Assembly (NCBI GenBank): GCA_008360975.2
Contig: CM039210.1
Location: 13,766,293-13,830,292 of the forward strand
Origin: Lichenostomus cassidix
Taxonomy: Eukaryota; Chordata; Aves; Passeriformes; Meliphagidae
Direction of reading: 5' to 3'
Length of the DNA: 64,000 bases
The notes below the pieces were generated by a model, which saw only the letters and a program-made list of their open reading frames with translations, was not told where the DNA came from and did not search any database. Position numbers and translations under genes: made by a program. The stretch's first letter is position 1, and each line of letters opens with the position of its first letter. Below are positions 22,490 to 32,035 of the stretch, piece by piece.

Positions 22490-23744
22490 CACAGTATACA
22501 CGGATGTGGGACAGCAAAAAAGAAAAGCTGCTTGCACATGGATGGAAAATGGAGAGTGGCAAGAATATACCCTCAAGGGAGAAACATGTGATTCACTGCA
22601 AACCCTTGAACTGGCAGCAGTTGCCTGGGCACTCACACAATGGTGCAACACGCCCCTGAACATCGTCTTGGACTCCTTATATGTTGTCGGCATTGTCCTA
22701 AGGATCGAGCAAGCCTTGATCAAGACACCCTCAAACCCACGATTAGGACAACTGTTCCTGCAAATCCAGCGGGCCATCCACGACAGAAAAGAAATCTGTA
22801 GCATCCTGCATATCAGGAGTCACATCACCACACAAGGCCTAGGTGAAGGAAATTCTAGAGCAGACGCTCTCATTAGCCCACTAATACAAGCTCCACGAAA
22901 CTCCTTCGCAGCTGCTCAAGAAAGCCATTCAATGTTCCACCAATCAGCTAAGGCTCTACACAGGCAGTTCGCACTATCGATGGACGATGCCCGAGGAATC
23001 GTCCGAGCATGCCCGCAATGCAGCCAGCATGGCACGAGTTTAGGCCTCAGAGTGAATTCCAGAGGCCTACAAGCATGCGAACTATGGCAAATGGATGTCA
23101 CCCATGTACCTGAATTTGGCTGAGTCTCCTGTGTTCATGTTACTATAGACACATTTTCCAAAATGATCTGGGCAACTGCTCAGGCAGGAGAAAAAGCAAG
23201 CCATGTAATTAGAAACTTAACCTCATGCTTTGCAGTTATGGGGGTGCCCAATGAAATAAAGACTGACAATGCACCCGCCTATGTGAGCCAAAAATGTAAG
23301 CAGTTCTTACAGACATGGGGCATCAAGCACAACACAGGAATCCCTCACCTATCTACCAGACAAGCCATGGTAGAGAGAGCCCATCAAACAATAAAAGAGT
23401 ATCTAACCAAGCAGAAAAATTATGAAGAAACAGACCCCAGTGTGCATCTAGCGAAAGTCATTTTCACGCTGAATTTCTTGAGCATAGCGGGTGATGCAGA
23501 AAATCCGCCAGTAGTCACTCATTACAGTCAGATAAAGATGCAGGCTACCCCAGGAGTTCAAATTATGTATAAAACCACTACAACAGGGGTCTGTGAGGGA
23601 CCTGCCCCACTTTTGTTTAATGGTAGAGGTTACAGTTGTGTCTCCACAGATTCCGGTCATATATGGGTACCAAGTAGATGGACGAAACCTGCTCCCAGAA
23701 AGATTGTCAGCACGCAAGACTGCAATGAGCTATCAACCATCTAG
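22490..23744 (+). pseudogene. pol: ERV-A RNase H and integrase
   Basis: RNase H starts near 22493 (LTVYTDVGQQKRKAACTW) and has the DSLYVVG and RSHITTQGLGEGNSRAD motifs. The integrase zinc finger (SMFHQSAKALHRQF, ACPQC) is at about 22927-23020. The catalytic triad is MDVTH (23093), KTDNAPAY (23261) and MVERAH (23367). One TGA at 23121-23123 interrupts the core; the rest to TAG at 23742-23744 is open. The C-terminal end GRGYSCVSTDSGHIWVPSRW is shared in style with ERV-C. Confidence 0.88.
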
Positions 23745-24226
23745 TGGAAAAGCTCACCGTGTTTGCAGTGCAAGCAGGACGTCCACGCATCTGTCCCCGA
23801 AGAATCATAGCAGACGTCTTTGCGGGACGAACCTTTGGCGCTTGGCAACTACCCTCTGAAGTTCGCCAACTCCAAGGAGAAAACCGTGGGCACTGTCGAG
23901 GCCCACTGATTCTACTGTTACAGTGTGGTAGTTGTGGTGCGCAGTTTAGTCAAAGTAGCTGGAGTATCGCAATAACAGGAGCTTTATGTAATCATTGCTT
24001 TCCTATTGACGCTTTAAATGCTTTTCTAATTGACGCTGCAATAGTACATAACAAACCCCCTCAGCAAATTCACGTGAGCACATTCGGAGATTTCTATACA
24101 TATCAATTATTTCAGCAAGTGTGGGCTTTAATAACAGCATTACATCAAGTGCAAATAAGCCGAGCAATGCTATTAGTTGCCGCTTACTGCATGCGATGTC
24201 GCCCTCAAGGTGCTCGACCAGTGTAG
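23727..24226 (+). CDS. ERV-A cysteine-rich ORF between pol and env
   Basis: Open frame directly after the integrase end, following an in-frame TGA just upstream, and continuing to TAG at 24224-24226. It overlaps the env signal-peptide region. No ATG near its start; the first usable codons are GTG/CTA-like, so expression would need splicing or a non-AUG start. About 160 residues with a CGSC...CNHC pair (about residues 61-85 from the GTG at 23744), consistent with a zinc ribbon. ERV-C has an ORF in the same place with the same CxxC...CxxC layout. Function unknown; it may be an accessory protein of this lineage or a relic. Confidence 0.5.
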
Positions 24227-24676
24227 CTCTAACCTTAGTTTGTCTAACCTTTGTTGTTGCAGCATGGGTCCCAGCACAACCCAAAACAAATCTATGGGTC
24301 ACTCTAGCCAACCTGACGGAACAAGACGCTATTTGTCTCGCTCTCTCATCACCTGGCAACCCCTTTTCTACTTGTTTAGTCGGCATCCCTGTAGACAATT
24401 GGCCATGTCCTTCCGGCATTCCTACTTGCAATCGGAAAAATCTTAATAGCACAGTAGATAATTGGGATACCTGGGTGCTTCACCTTCCCATAGCCCCAAA
24501 CGAGCCTCAAGAATTAGAGATATTAGGAGCCATACGAATGGATGCTTGCGTGACCTTTAATCGGACAAGCAAACAAGCCAAACTAGACAATACGGCAACA
24601 AGTGTAAATTCTAGCTTGTTAGTATATAGAAATGCCAGCATGTGGTGCCAATATGCCTCTACTAAGCTATCTGTAT
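24196..24676 (+). pseudogene. env: ERV-A env surface subunit, 5' part
   Basis: Starts at an ATG in a hydrophobic leader (MSPSRCSTSVALTLVCLTFV) and continues with NLWVTLANLTEQDAICLAL, matching the ERV-C Env N-terminus. Several N-x-S/T sites and paired cysteines fit a surface glycoprotein. ERV-B interrupts the gene at 24676. The downstream part is at 37800-38666. Confidence 0.82.
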
Positions 24677-25153
24677 TGATGCCTTAAACACTGATAAAAA
24701 TTTGAGACACAGACACACAGTATAGGAAAAGGGTATTACCTTGGTTTAATAGGATTCCAGGTGCACCACGACGACTCGAGCCCCAACGATATCCCCCGTA
24801 TACAATTTATGGACCCCCTAGATTAGCATACTTATCTAAAAGTCTTCAATGAGAAGTCTAACAAATGAAGTAATTGCCCCCTTATTAAAATTGCCCCCCC
24901 CAAAAAAGATTACTACTTAGTTTACAAAAAACATGTCTCAGTGATGGGGCTCTGTTCAAGGTTGGTGCGTCATGCTTTTGAGATTGTGGGGATGTTTCGT
25001 CTTCCCCAAAGAATTCTGAGCAAGGCAAGGGTACAAGGGTTATAGGGTTGAGATACAGGGAGTAAAAAGTACAGGAACGGGGAAGGGTAAAAGGATATAT
25101 AAAAAGAGTGTAAAAGTATAATGGAAAAAGGACAAAAAACCCATCAGGCATCA
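24677..25153 (-). mobile_element. ERV-B 3' LTR
   Basis: 477 bp, TGATGCCTTAAAC to CAGGCATCA on the plus strand. The partner is 37325-37799. Perfect terminal inverted repeat TGATGCC/GGCATCA. Confidence 0.9.
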
Positions 25154-25171
25154 TTTCCCCCCTTTTTGGAG
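25154..25171 (-). promoter_or_regulatory. ERV-B polypurine tract
   Basis: On the minus strand an A/G run (AAAAAGGGGGGGAAA) directly precedes the 3' LTR. This is the expected plus-strand primer and fixes the orientation of ERV-B. Confidence 0.8.
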
Positions 25172-26753
25172 ACTAACAAGCTTTTACCTTGTCTAGTCTC
25201 TAAACTACACTACCTATAACATTGGTTTACACAACTAGTTATGGTAAAAATAATAACTACAATTACAATCATTATAAATGTTTCTTTTACCCAGGCCTAG
25301 TCTGGCAACCATGAAGTGAGGGCATGGAAGATCTTGTCAAATTTCAAGGTGTAATTTTTGAACTCACTTCATGTAGAATTTGAGTTCCTTTCTAAATTTC
25401 TTCTCAATCTTTTCTGATTTTAAATGGCCAGTTATTACATTCATCTAGAGGTGGTAACTGGGTGCAGATCTAGGAATTGCTTATATTAAGAGCTCTGGAT
25501 ATACTTGCTTTGGATCACAGTGTTGTGTAACTTTTGGCTGAGCTTTGAGTTATGGTTACCAATTGGGCAAACAACAGACACGTAAAGAACAATTTAAACT
25601 ACATCATTTTGATTTGCATCAGTTTCTGTTTTGATGGTCTCAGGGGTAGAAGCTTTCTTCATCTTGGAGTAGTGGATTCACAATCTTTTCTCAGCAACCT
25701 TTCTCAGAAGTGAGGGTGGTCAGCAAAACTTGGAATGGTCCCTTCCACTTCGCTTGGAAGGGGTTGCTGGTTCACCATTTGACGAAGACCCAGTTTTCAG
25801 GCTGAAACAGGTTAGCAGGGGTGTCTAATCTTATAGCTTTGGACAGCACGACGAATTTCTGGAGCTTTTGCAAAATGGAGCTTAAGGCTGTTAAATATTT
25901 CTGTAAATCAATTTTTCTCTTCATGTGAATTTTTCCCAGAATGTGAAGAACTTGATATGATTTGCCATATAGGCTTCCATAGGGACTTATATTGTTCCTC
26001 CACTTTGGTTGTATGCGGACTCTCCGTAAGGCTATAGGCAAAGCCTGAACTCATGTCATAGATATTTCTTGACAGATTTTACCAATCTGGGCCTTGAGGG
26101 TCCCATTCATACATTTAACTTTGCCACTTGCTTGGGGCCTGTACGATGTGTGCAGGTCCCAAGTAAGTCCCAGAATTTTGCTAACTTCCCCAATCACTGT
26201 TGCAACAAGGTGTAGTGTTCTATCTGATGACATCCTTCAAGGAACCCCAAACTCCAGAACTACATGGTCAAGCAAGGCTTTCACTACTTCTTCTACTGCA
26301 CCGGTGCAACAGGGACAAGCTTCAGACCATTCATTGAACACATTAACCAATACCTGTACATATTTATAATATCCTTTTTAACGTGATATTTCAGTAAAAT
26401 TTATTTGTCAGTAATTTCCTGGGAGATGCCTTGCTTTGGTCACTCCTAACTCTATTCTCTTGCTTGTGTCAGGGTTGTTTTTGCAACAGGTTTCACACTT
26501 GCTTGTTAGAGATTGCACAATATCAGTTGTTCTTCTCCTTATTACTACTTTTTCTAGATGTTTTAAAAGGTTTTCTGTTCTCCAGTGTGTACTCTCATGT
26601 TCCTTCTGTGCTATGTCTCGAAGGATCAGGGGTGGGACTACAACCTGGCCTATCAGTGTAACAGGCCACCCACTCTCTTTAATTTCATCTTTAAAAAATT
26701 TAATTAACTTTTGATCACTCTGATCATATTTTGGAGCAAACCTGGTTAGATCT
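25172..26753 (-). pseudogene. pol: ERV-B integrase and short 3' region
   Basis: Read on the minus strand: an N-terminal zinc-binding region at about 26430-26753 (THWRTENLLKHL, CETCCKNN), a core around 26051-26233 (TSYRPQASGKVKCMN, a decayed third catalytic region where E is replaced by K) and a gamma-type C-terminal part at 25772-26041 (ISPYGSLYGKSYQ, ENWVFVKW). Stops divide these. The roughly 600 bases between 25172 and 25772 should hold env, but I recognise nothing there, so env is probably deleted or decayed. Confidence 0.78.
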
Positions 26754-27159
26754 TGCTGAGGAACGGAGGCTTGACAATCCAATATGAATTTACCACAAGC
26801 TTCAGTTTATTGATTTACAGCAGACAATTTTATAGTGTAGTTAACTAACTCATGCATATTCTGTAATCATACAATACTATTGGTTATATACTTCCACACC
26901 CTAAGTTTGGCTACTTGCCTTAACATGTATCTATGTTTACCTATAGTGCCTGATTTCTGCATATCTTTTACCAATTAACGCATTCTTGACGGCCCCCACG
27001 ACTTCTATGTTGCAGAAAGTCGTGGTGACCTTAGATCGCTGATTGGACGAAGGTATCTAATTAATAGTTGGCTGAATATGGCTATTGTTAAGAAGCGGCT
27101 TGTTAATAAGCAATCTATCTACATCTGCGTGTCCCTTCTCTAGAAGCCAGCTTTCCACA
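26754..27159 (-). mobile_element. ERV-C 3' LTR
   Basis: 406 bp, TGCTGAGG to TTCCACA on the plus strand. On the minus strand TATAAAA (26828-26834) is followed by AATAAA (26806-26811) only 16 bases later. The signal therefore sits in U3 or at the cap site and R must be very short, as in alpharetroviruses. The last codons of env overlap its U3. Confidence 0.9.
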
Positions 27160-28451
27160 ATTCCCCTGTTTTCTTTACGCATTTGTGCGAGCCAAAGCTG
27201 ATTCACTGTCTGTGATAATGATTTTTTCAAACATTGCAAAGCACAAGGTAGAATAACAGCTATGCCAACAAGGACAAGTAAAATCACTAATCCTACTTGC
27301 AAGATATAGCGAAGCCATCCTGTTATACCCCAGTCACCCCATGGAATTCCAAATAGGCCATCGTCCTTTTGCACTGTTATCTTTGCTGTATGCTCCTTAA
27401 GCCATTGAAGTTGTTTATGTATTGACTCACCATGATTGCTAAGGTTGAAACAGCACATACCATCAAATTCATCACAGCCGTGCCCCTGAGCAAGCAGCAG
27501 AAAATCTATAGCAGCACGGTTCTGCAGTATGGAATGCCTTAAACTATCCATGTCTGCGGATAGCTTCTCTATTATTTCTGTAGTAACTTTTGACTGCTTG
27601 CTTACCCAGCAGGCCAATCTCCCTATGGTTTTTAATGCATGTGCAGTGCCCACGTGTGGTAAAAGGGAAGCAAAAACCCGAGACGGTTTATTCCATAGGC
27701 CTACTTCATCATTGCAGTTTGCATCCAAAGTAAGACTGCGTCTCTTTCTGGACCGCATTAAATTGGCTGCAGTGGTTTTATTCATGGCAAGTAAAGTGAG
27801 TTTGCCCAAATAACATGGTTCCCCATAAGCACCTTTCGGAACTCCCTGCCATGCACGGTCTCCACAAATGAGAAATACACCTGATGGAAGGGCAAGGGCA
27901 CTTTTATTGGCCCAAATTTGTATATAACCACTGCCCCGGCCATAACTTCCATGTGGACCACATTGGGCAGAGATGTTAGCATATTCTGCCGTATGGGGAG
28001 TCAACCAGGTGCTGTTAGGAATCACTATGGGGCTACCAAAAGTTATGCAGCCTGTTTCATTGCCACTTGCATTAAGAGCTCGGCTCCCCAAGAGATCCAA
28101 CTCCTGAGGATCCCATGGCAATGAGGTATTAAGACCCGACAACAAGAGAGCAGTACAATGGCTAACATTGGCAGCTCGTGAGCAGTTGTTAGTTGAAAAC
28201 CATGCAAAGCTAGTATTATCAAAGCCTGGGATACCAAGTAAGCATGTGCGAAAAGGGTTAGTGGCTGATGCAAGCGCAAGGCAAAAAGCACTAATATGTG
28301 TTTGATTTGCCCAGGTGACCCACAAATTTTTCCTGGGCTCAATTGAATGGAAGGGATTATTGGCGTTTGCATCGGTAGCATCTGCCAGAACAACCCCTAA
28401 CATGCACAGTATGCACAGGAGCAAAACGCCTTTTAGTGCGTTCCCATTCAT
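27057..28451 (-). CDS. env: ERV-C envelope glycoprotein, intact frame
   Basis: 464 residues from ATG at 28449-28451. Signal peptide at about 1-25 (LLLCILCMLGVVLADA). The surface subunit is only about 210 residues and has several N-glycosylation sites. A furin-type site RSRKRR lies at 233-238. The transmembrane subunit has an immunosuppressive-like segment (LQNRAAIDFLLLAQGHG) and a CX6CC motif (C326, C333, C334). The membrane anchor is about 384-405, followed by a long tail of nearly 60 residues. The CX6CC type is that of gamma-, alpha- and D-type retroviruses. The 3' end reads into the 3' LTR. ERV-A env is organised identically, so the compact size is a lineage trait and not an obvious deletion. 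It probably acts at the cell surface if expressed; no evidence of expression. Confidence 0.9.
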   Translation of the reverse strand: MNGNALKGVLLLCILCMLGVVLADATDANANNPFHSIEPRKNLWVTWANQTHISAFCLALASATNPFRTCLLGIPGFDNTSFAWFSTNNCSRAANVSHCTALLLSGLNTSLPWDPQELDLLGSRALNASGNETGCITFGSPIVIPNSTWLTPHTAEYANISAQCGPHGSYGRGSGYIQIWANKSALALPSGVFLICGDRAWQGVPKGAYGEPCYLGKLTLLAMNKTTAANLMRSRKRRSLTLDANCNDEVGLWNKPSRVFASLLPHVGTAHALKTIGRLACWVSKQSKVTTEIIEKLSADMDSLRHSILQNRAAIDFLLLAQGHGCDEFDGMCCFNLSNHGESIHKQLQWLKEHTAKITVQKDDGLFGIPWGDWGITGWLRYILQVGLVILLVLVGIAVILPCALQCLKKSLSQTVNQLWLAQMRKENRGIVESWLLEKGHADVDRLLINKPLLNNSHIQPTIN

Positions 28452-29031
28452 GTTCTCTGATAACCCAATACTTTGGGATCCTTTCCAAAGCCCGATCAGT
28501 GCACACTGCTCTCAAAATTTGAGACCCAGAGTTTGATGTTGCCCAATTTACTGCATCTTGGGCCTCCCAACGTAACCAGGCTATAACTTTTTGCTCTTCA
28601 GATTCAAATAATTGCAAACCTTGCCAATCAGGCAGCCCTGTAAATGCGGCTAAAGCTTGTTGCAGCCTGTTATGTGCAAAGTCAATTTGAGTTATGCGTG
28701 TATTAATGCAAGCCAAACAACAAGTATTATACACTTCTTGATGGACCCACCACCGTTTCTTACAAATACCACACTTAATAAGTAACCATGCCTGACACCA
28801 CAGCTTAGCACAATTTCTACAAGGGTATCTATTCAGGTAAGGGGGTACAGAGCCTAATCTATTTATAATATCTCTTAATTCTAATAAAGTCTGCCAACGC
28901 TCGACTGGAACCCCAGCCCGCCGCAAGATAGGATCAAGAGCACAATGTAGAAGCCGAATCAGTCGTGGTGTTTCATCGATCGGCGGTATCGGGGGCACCT
29001 GTAGCCGTGCCAGGTTGATCAAGTGCAGGCT
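28357..29031 (-). CDS. ERV-C cysteine-rich ORF between pol and env
   Basis: Stop-to-stop open frame of about 224 codons that overlaps the integrase end (28973) and the env start (28451). There is no ATG anywhere in it; TTG at 29022 and a CTG two codons upstream are the first near-cognate starts. It encodes a basic protein with eight Cys in about 40 residues (C68, C71, C76, C84, C87, C101, C102, C105 from the TTG), including KCGIC and CCLAC, a layout that could bind zinc. The C-terminus is Arg/Cys-rich. ERV-A has a positional counterpart. Without an AUG it would need splicing or non-AUG initiation. Function not recognised. Confidence 0.55.
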   Translation of the reverse strand, partial: SLHLINLARLQVPPIPPIDETPRLIRLLHCALDPILRRAGVPVERWQTLLELRDIINRLGSVPPYLNRYPCRNCAKLWCQAWLLIKCGICKKRWWVHQEVYNTCCLACINTRITQIDFAHNRLQQALAAFTGLPDWQGLQLFESEEQKVIAWLRWEAQDAVNWATSNSGSQILRAVCTDRALERIPKYWVIREHEWERTKRRFAPVHTVHVRGCSGRCYRCKRQ

Positions 29032-29980
29032 TCACCCAGCGGCTAGGAACCCAAAGGGGGCCTGTGGAGGAAGATACACAAAAATAACCTCTGCCAGAAT
29101 ATATGACCTCTACTGGACCCTCCCAGATGCCTGTTTTGGGGTCCTTATATAGGACCTTCATGCGTGGTACCGGTGGCTGTGCCACTCCCTTGTGATGAAT
29201 TAAGATAGGTGGTAAATCCTGATCTCCAAATATACACAGATGATTTAGTACAAACAGGGTTTTAGAAAGCCTTTCTCTACTATCTGAGACCTCCTTATGT
29301 TTTGCCAGGTAACCCTTTATTGTTGCATTTGCTCGTTCTACCATTGTCTGCCCCGTTGGGGAGTGAGGAATTCCTGTAGTATGTTTTATATCCCAAAGTT
29401 GCATGTATTTTTTCACCAAGGCACTACAATAAGCTGGTCCATTGTCTGTTTTGATAGCTTTGGGTTTGCCCAATACGGCAAAGCAACTAGTAAGGTGCCT
29501 CATAACATCCCGGGCTCTTTCACCGGGCTGTAGTGTTGCCCATATCATGTGGCTGTATGTGTCAATGCAAACATGGACATATTTTAATCTACCAAATTCA
29601 GGGAAATGTGTTACATCCATCTGCCATAACTCATTAGCTTGTAACCCCTTGGGGTTCACTCCCATACCCAAACCAACACCCTGGTTATGAAAACTACAAA
29701 TAGGGCAGGCCCGCACTATGGCCCTGGCTTCTGCCAGTGGAATTCCAAAACCCTTATGGAGACCCCTTGCATTTTGATGAAAGTTCATATGTGCGTGGCG
29801 GGCCCTCTCAAAGGAAGATACTGGAGCTTCCGCCACCGCTACCAATCGGTTCGCTCTGGCATTGCCTTCTCCAAGGCCCTCTGACCACTGATGACTTCTT
29901 GTATGCAACACGGCATATGGGTCAGTCCTTTGGCCAATGGTGCGTTTAAGCACCATCAATAGTTCCGCTAGTCGGCGTTT
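28973..29980 (-). CDS. pol: ERV-C RNase H end and integrase
   Basis: Same reading frame as the upstream pol ORF, separated only by TAA at 29981-29983. From ATG at 29957-29959 it starts with the RNase H tail (HTRSHQWSEGLGEGNARAN). It then has the zinc finger H57, H61, C85, C88 and the catalytic core D115 (QMDVTH), D172 (IKTDNGPAY) and E208 (TMVERA) with the standard 35-residue D-E spacing. The C-terminal region runs to TGA at 28973. All key integrase residues are present. Because the stop lies upstream, it would be made only by readthrough. Confidence 0.85.
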   Translation of the reverse strand, partial: KRRLAELLMVLKRTIGQRTDPYAVLHTRSHQWSEGLGEGNARANRLVAVAEAPVSSFERARHAHMNFHQNARGLHKGFGIPLAEARAIVRACPICSFHNQGVGLGMGVNPKGLQANELWQMDVTHFPEFGRLKYVHVCIDTYSHMIWATLQPGERARDVMRHLTSCFAVLGKPKAIKTDNGPAYCSALVKKYMQLWDIKHTTGIPHSPTGQTMVERANATIKGYLAKHKEVSDSRERLSKTLFVLNHLCIFGDQDLPPILIHHKGVAQPPVPRMKVLYKDPKTGIWEGPVEVIYSGRGYFCVSSSTGPLWVPSRWVKPALDQPGTATGAPDTADR

Positions 29981-29983
29981 TTA

Positions 29984-32035
29984 CACATCCTTAACCATTG
30001 CTTCCTCAATTCTGTTAGCAATGTCTGCGACATAGAGAGAATCTGTGACGATGTTAACAGGTTGGTCTATCCAGTTGGTAAAGACCCAGACCACTGCTGA
30101 TAGTTCCAAGGTTTGTAAAGAGTCCTCCGATGTTGCAGGAATAATTTTGTGTCGCCATTGCTTCTCCTCCATCCACGTCGCAGCAGCTTTACGGGAGCGT
30201 TTGCCAGCATCTGTATAAACAGTCACTGCTCCTGAAAGCGGAGAGGATGACCGCAATGGCTTTATTAGCCATCGGTGATTAGACATCCATGCCAGCGTAG
30301 AAGGCTGGAGAGGTCGGATACTGATGAGGGTTCCCTCTTCCAGCAACGCTGCCTGAAGATCCATAGAATTTTGTAAGTACCAGTTCAGGTCATCCAGCTT
30401 CAGTGGTACTTGTATTTCCCCTGGCGATGTTCCTTGGATCTCCCTTATCCTTTGGCGGCCACGTTTGATAAGATTTGCCATTGTAATTATGTTTTCCTGA
30501 ATCGTTTTTCGTGGTTGAAGGGGTGGTGCTAACCATTCCAGCACCAAAACATTGTAATCCTCATTTGTGGTGGGGGTATTTTCCCCCGTTTTCTTTTTAT
30601 GCTGAGTGATGGCACCCAAAAGGTATTGAGGGCCAGTTAGCACAGTGATATTTAGTGGCACATCAAGTAGACGACGCGATGTATGATTTTGTACAACACG
30701 TTCTGAGATAGTCTGGATCGCCGCCTGCTGTGCTGTAGAGAGGGTGACTTTTGTAGCTGGCTCAGTGCCTTTCAGTAGAGGCCGCAGAACATTCAACAGT
30801 TCATTAGGAATACCAATGACAGGACGAAGCCATTGTAAGTCACCCATCAGTTTCTGAGCATCATGTAGGGTTTGGATGTTTGTGTGAATTTGCAGTTTTT
30901 GAAGACGAACCTGATGGTCTGTTATAGTCCATCCCAAATATCGCCATGGTGATGTGTTCTGTACCTTTTCAGGGGCGATTGTAAGGCCCTGAGCACACAA
31001 GTGATTAGTCAGGGTATGTAACTGATCTGCGGTAAAAGGCGCGCTCTGTGCCAGTAATATATCATCCATGTAGTGATAGATGATTACTTCTGGCCAGGCC
31101 ATCCGAAGAGGCCTGAGAGCAGCATCCACATAGAGTTGACAAAATGTCGGTGAGTTCCGCATTCCCTGTGGTAATACAGTCCATTCAAAACGTTGTGCAG
31201 GTGCCTCACGGTTAATTGAGGGCAGCGTAAAAGCAAAACGCTGCATGTCATCTGGATGTAGTTCAATGGTGAAAAAACAGTCCTTTAAGTCCACAAGTAG
31301 AAACCATTCATCTGGTAGCATGCTGGGATTGGGGAGCCCTGGTTGTAAGGCTCCCATTTGGGCCAAAACATCACGGCCTACTAAAGCATTTACTCCTGGG
31401 GGAAGTGGTAACAACTGTACCACACAGTCCACAACTTTGTCATCGATGGTAATTTTTAAATGTGGTGACCGACGAGCCATGGTGATACCTCCTACACCAG
31501 AAACAGTAGCTCCAGATGCATATGCTGGCCAGTGAGCAGGCCATTTGTTTTCATCCAGTACCATGACATCAGCTCCAGTATCCAAAAGTGCTGATAATTG
31601 TATCCGTTGGCCAGAATATTCCAAAGATATCTGTTTTTGTGGACGTTGCCTCAAATCCACTGTTAGCATAACCGCAGGGCCTGTGGAGCCAAAACCTCCT
31701 GCTCCTCGATGAGGCCGGCCAGATGGACTTTGAAGTAACTGTGGTATAGGGACGACTTGAGCAATTTTAGATCCAGCAGGAATATGAATAGGTGGATGAA
31801 GTGTCCGAGCCATAATGTCAATTGTACCCTGAAAATCAGCATCGATTAATCCAGTTAAAATGTCCAGTCCTTTCATGGTTGCAGATGAACGCCTGATCAA
31901 AAGTGCACCAACAGGTTGTCCTCTGATTACAATTAGTCCTGTAATTCCAGTAGGTATCCGCTTGGGGAAGGTATCCACCAAGGTAACGCCTACTGTGGTT
32001 GCCAGGTCCATCGCAAGGCTCCCGACGGTGGCTGG
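29984..32035 (-). CDS. pol: ERV-C dUTPase-protease-RT-RNase H with RT fingers deleted
   Basis: 676 residues from ATG at 32009-32011 (the frame is open from 32035) to TAA at 29981-29983, in the -1 frame relative to gag. The dUTPase domain is 1-115 (GLIDADFQGTIDIMARTL, end motif RGAGGFGSTG). The protease is about 125-220 with D144-T-G. RT begins abruptly at MGALQPGLP (residue 219). Motif A is DLKDCFFTI (241-249) and YMDD is 314-317. The fingers segment that ERV-A has between protease and MGALQPG is absent, and the joint sits exactly on a short MGA identity. The connection and the start of RNase H (VYTDAGKRSRKAAATW) follow. Active-site residues are retained, but an RT without fingers should not work. 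Confidence 0.88.
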
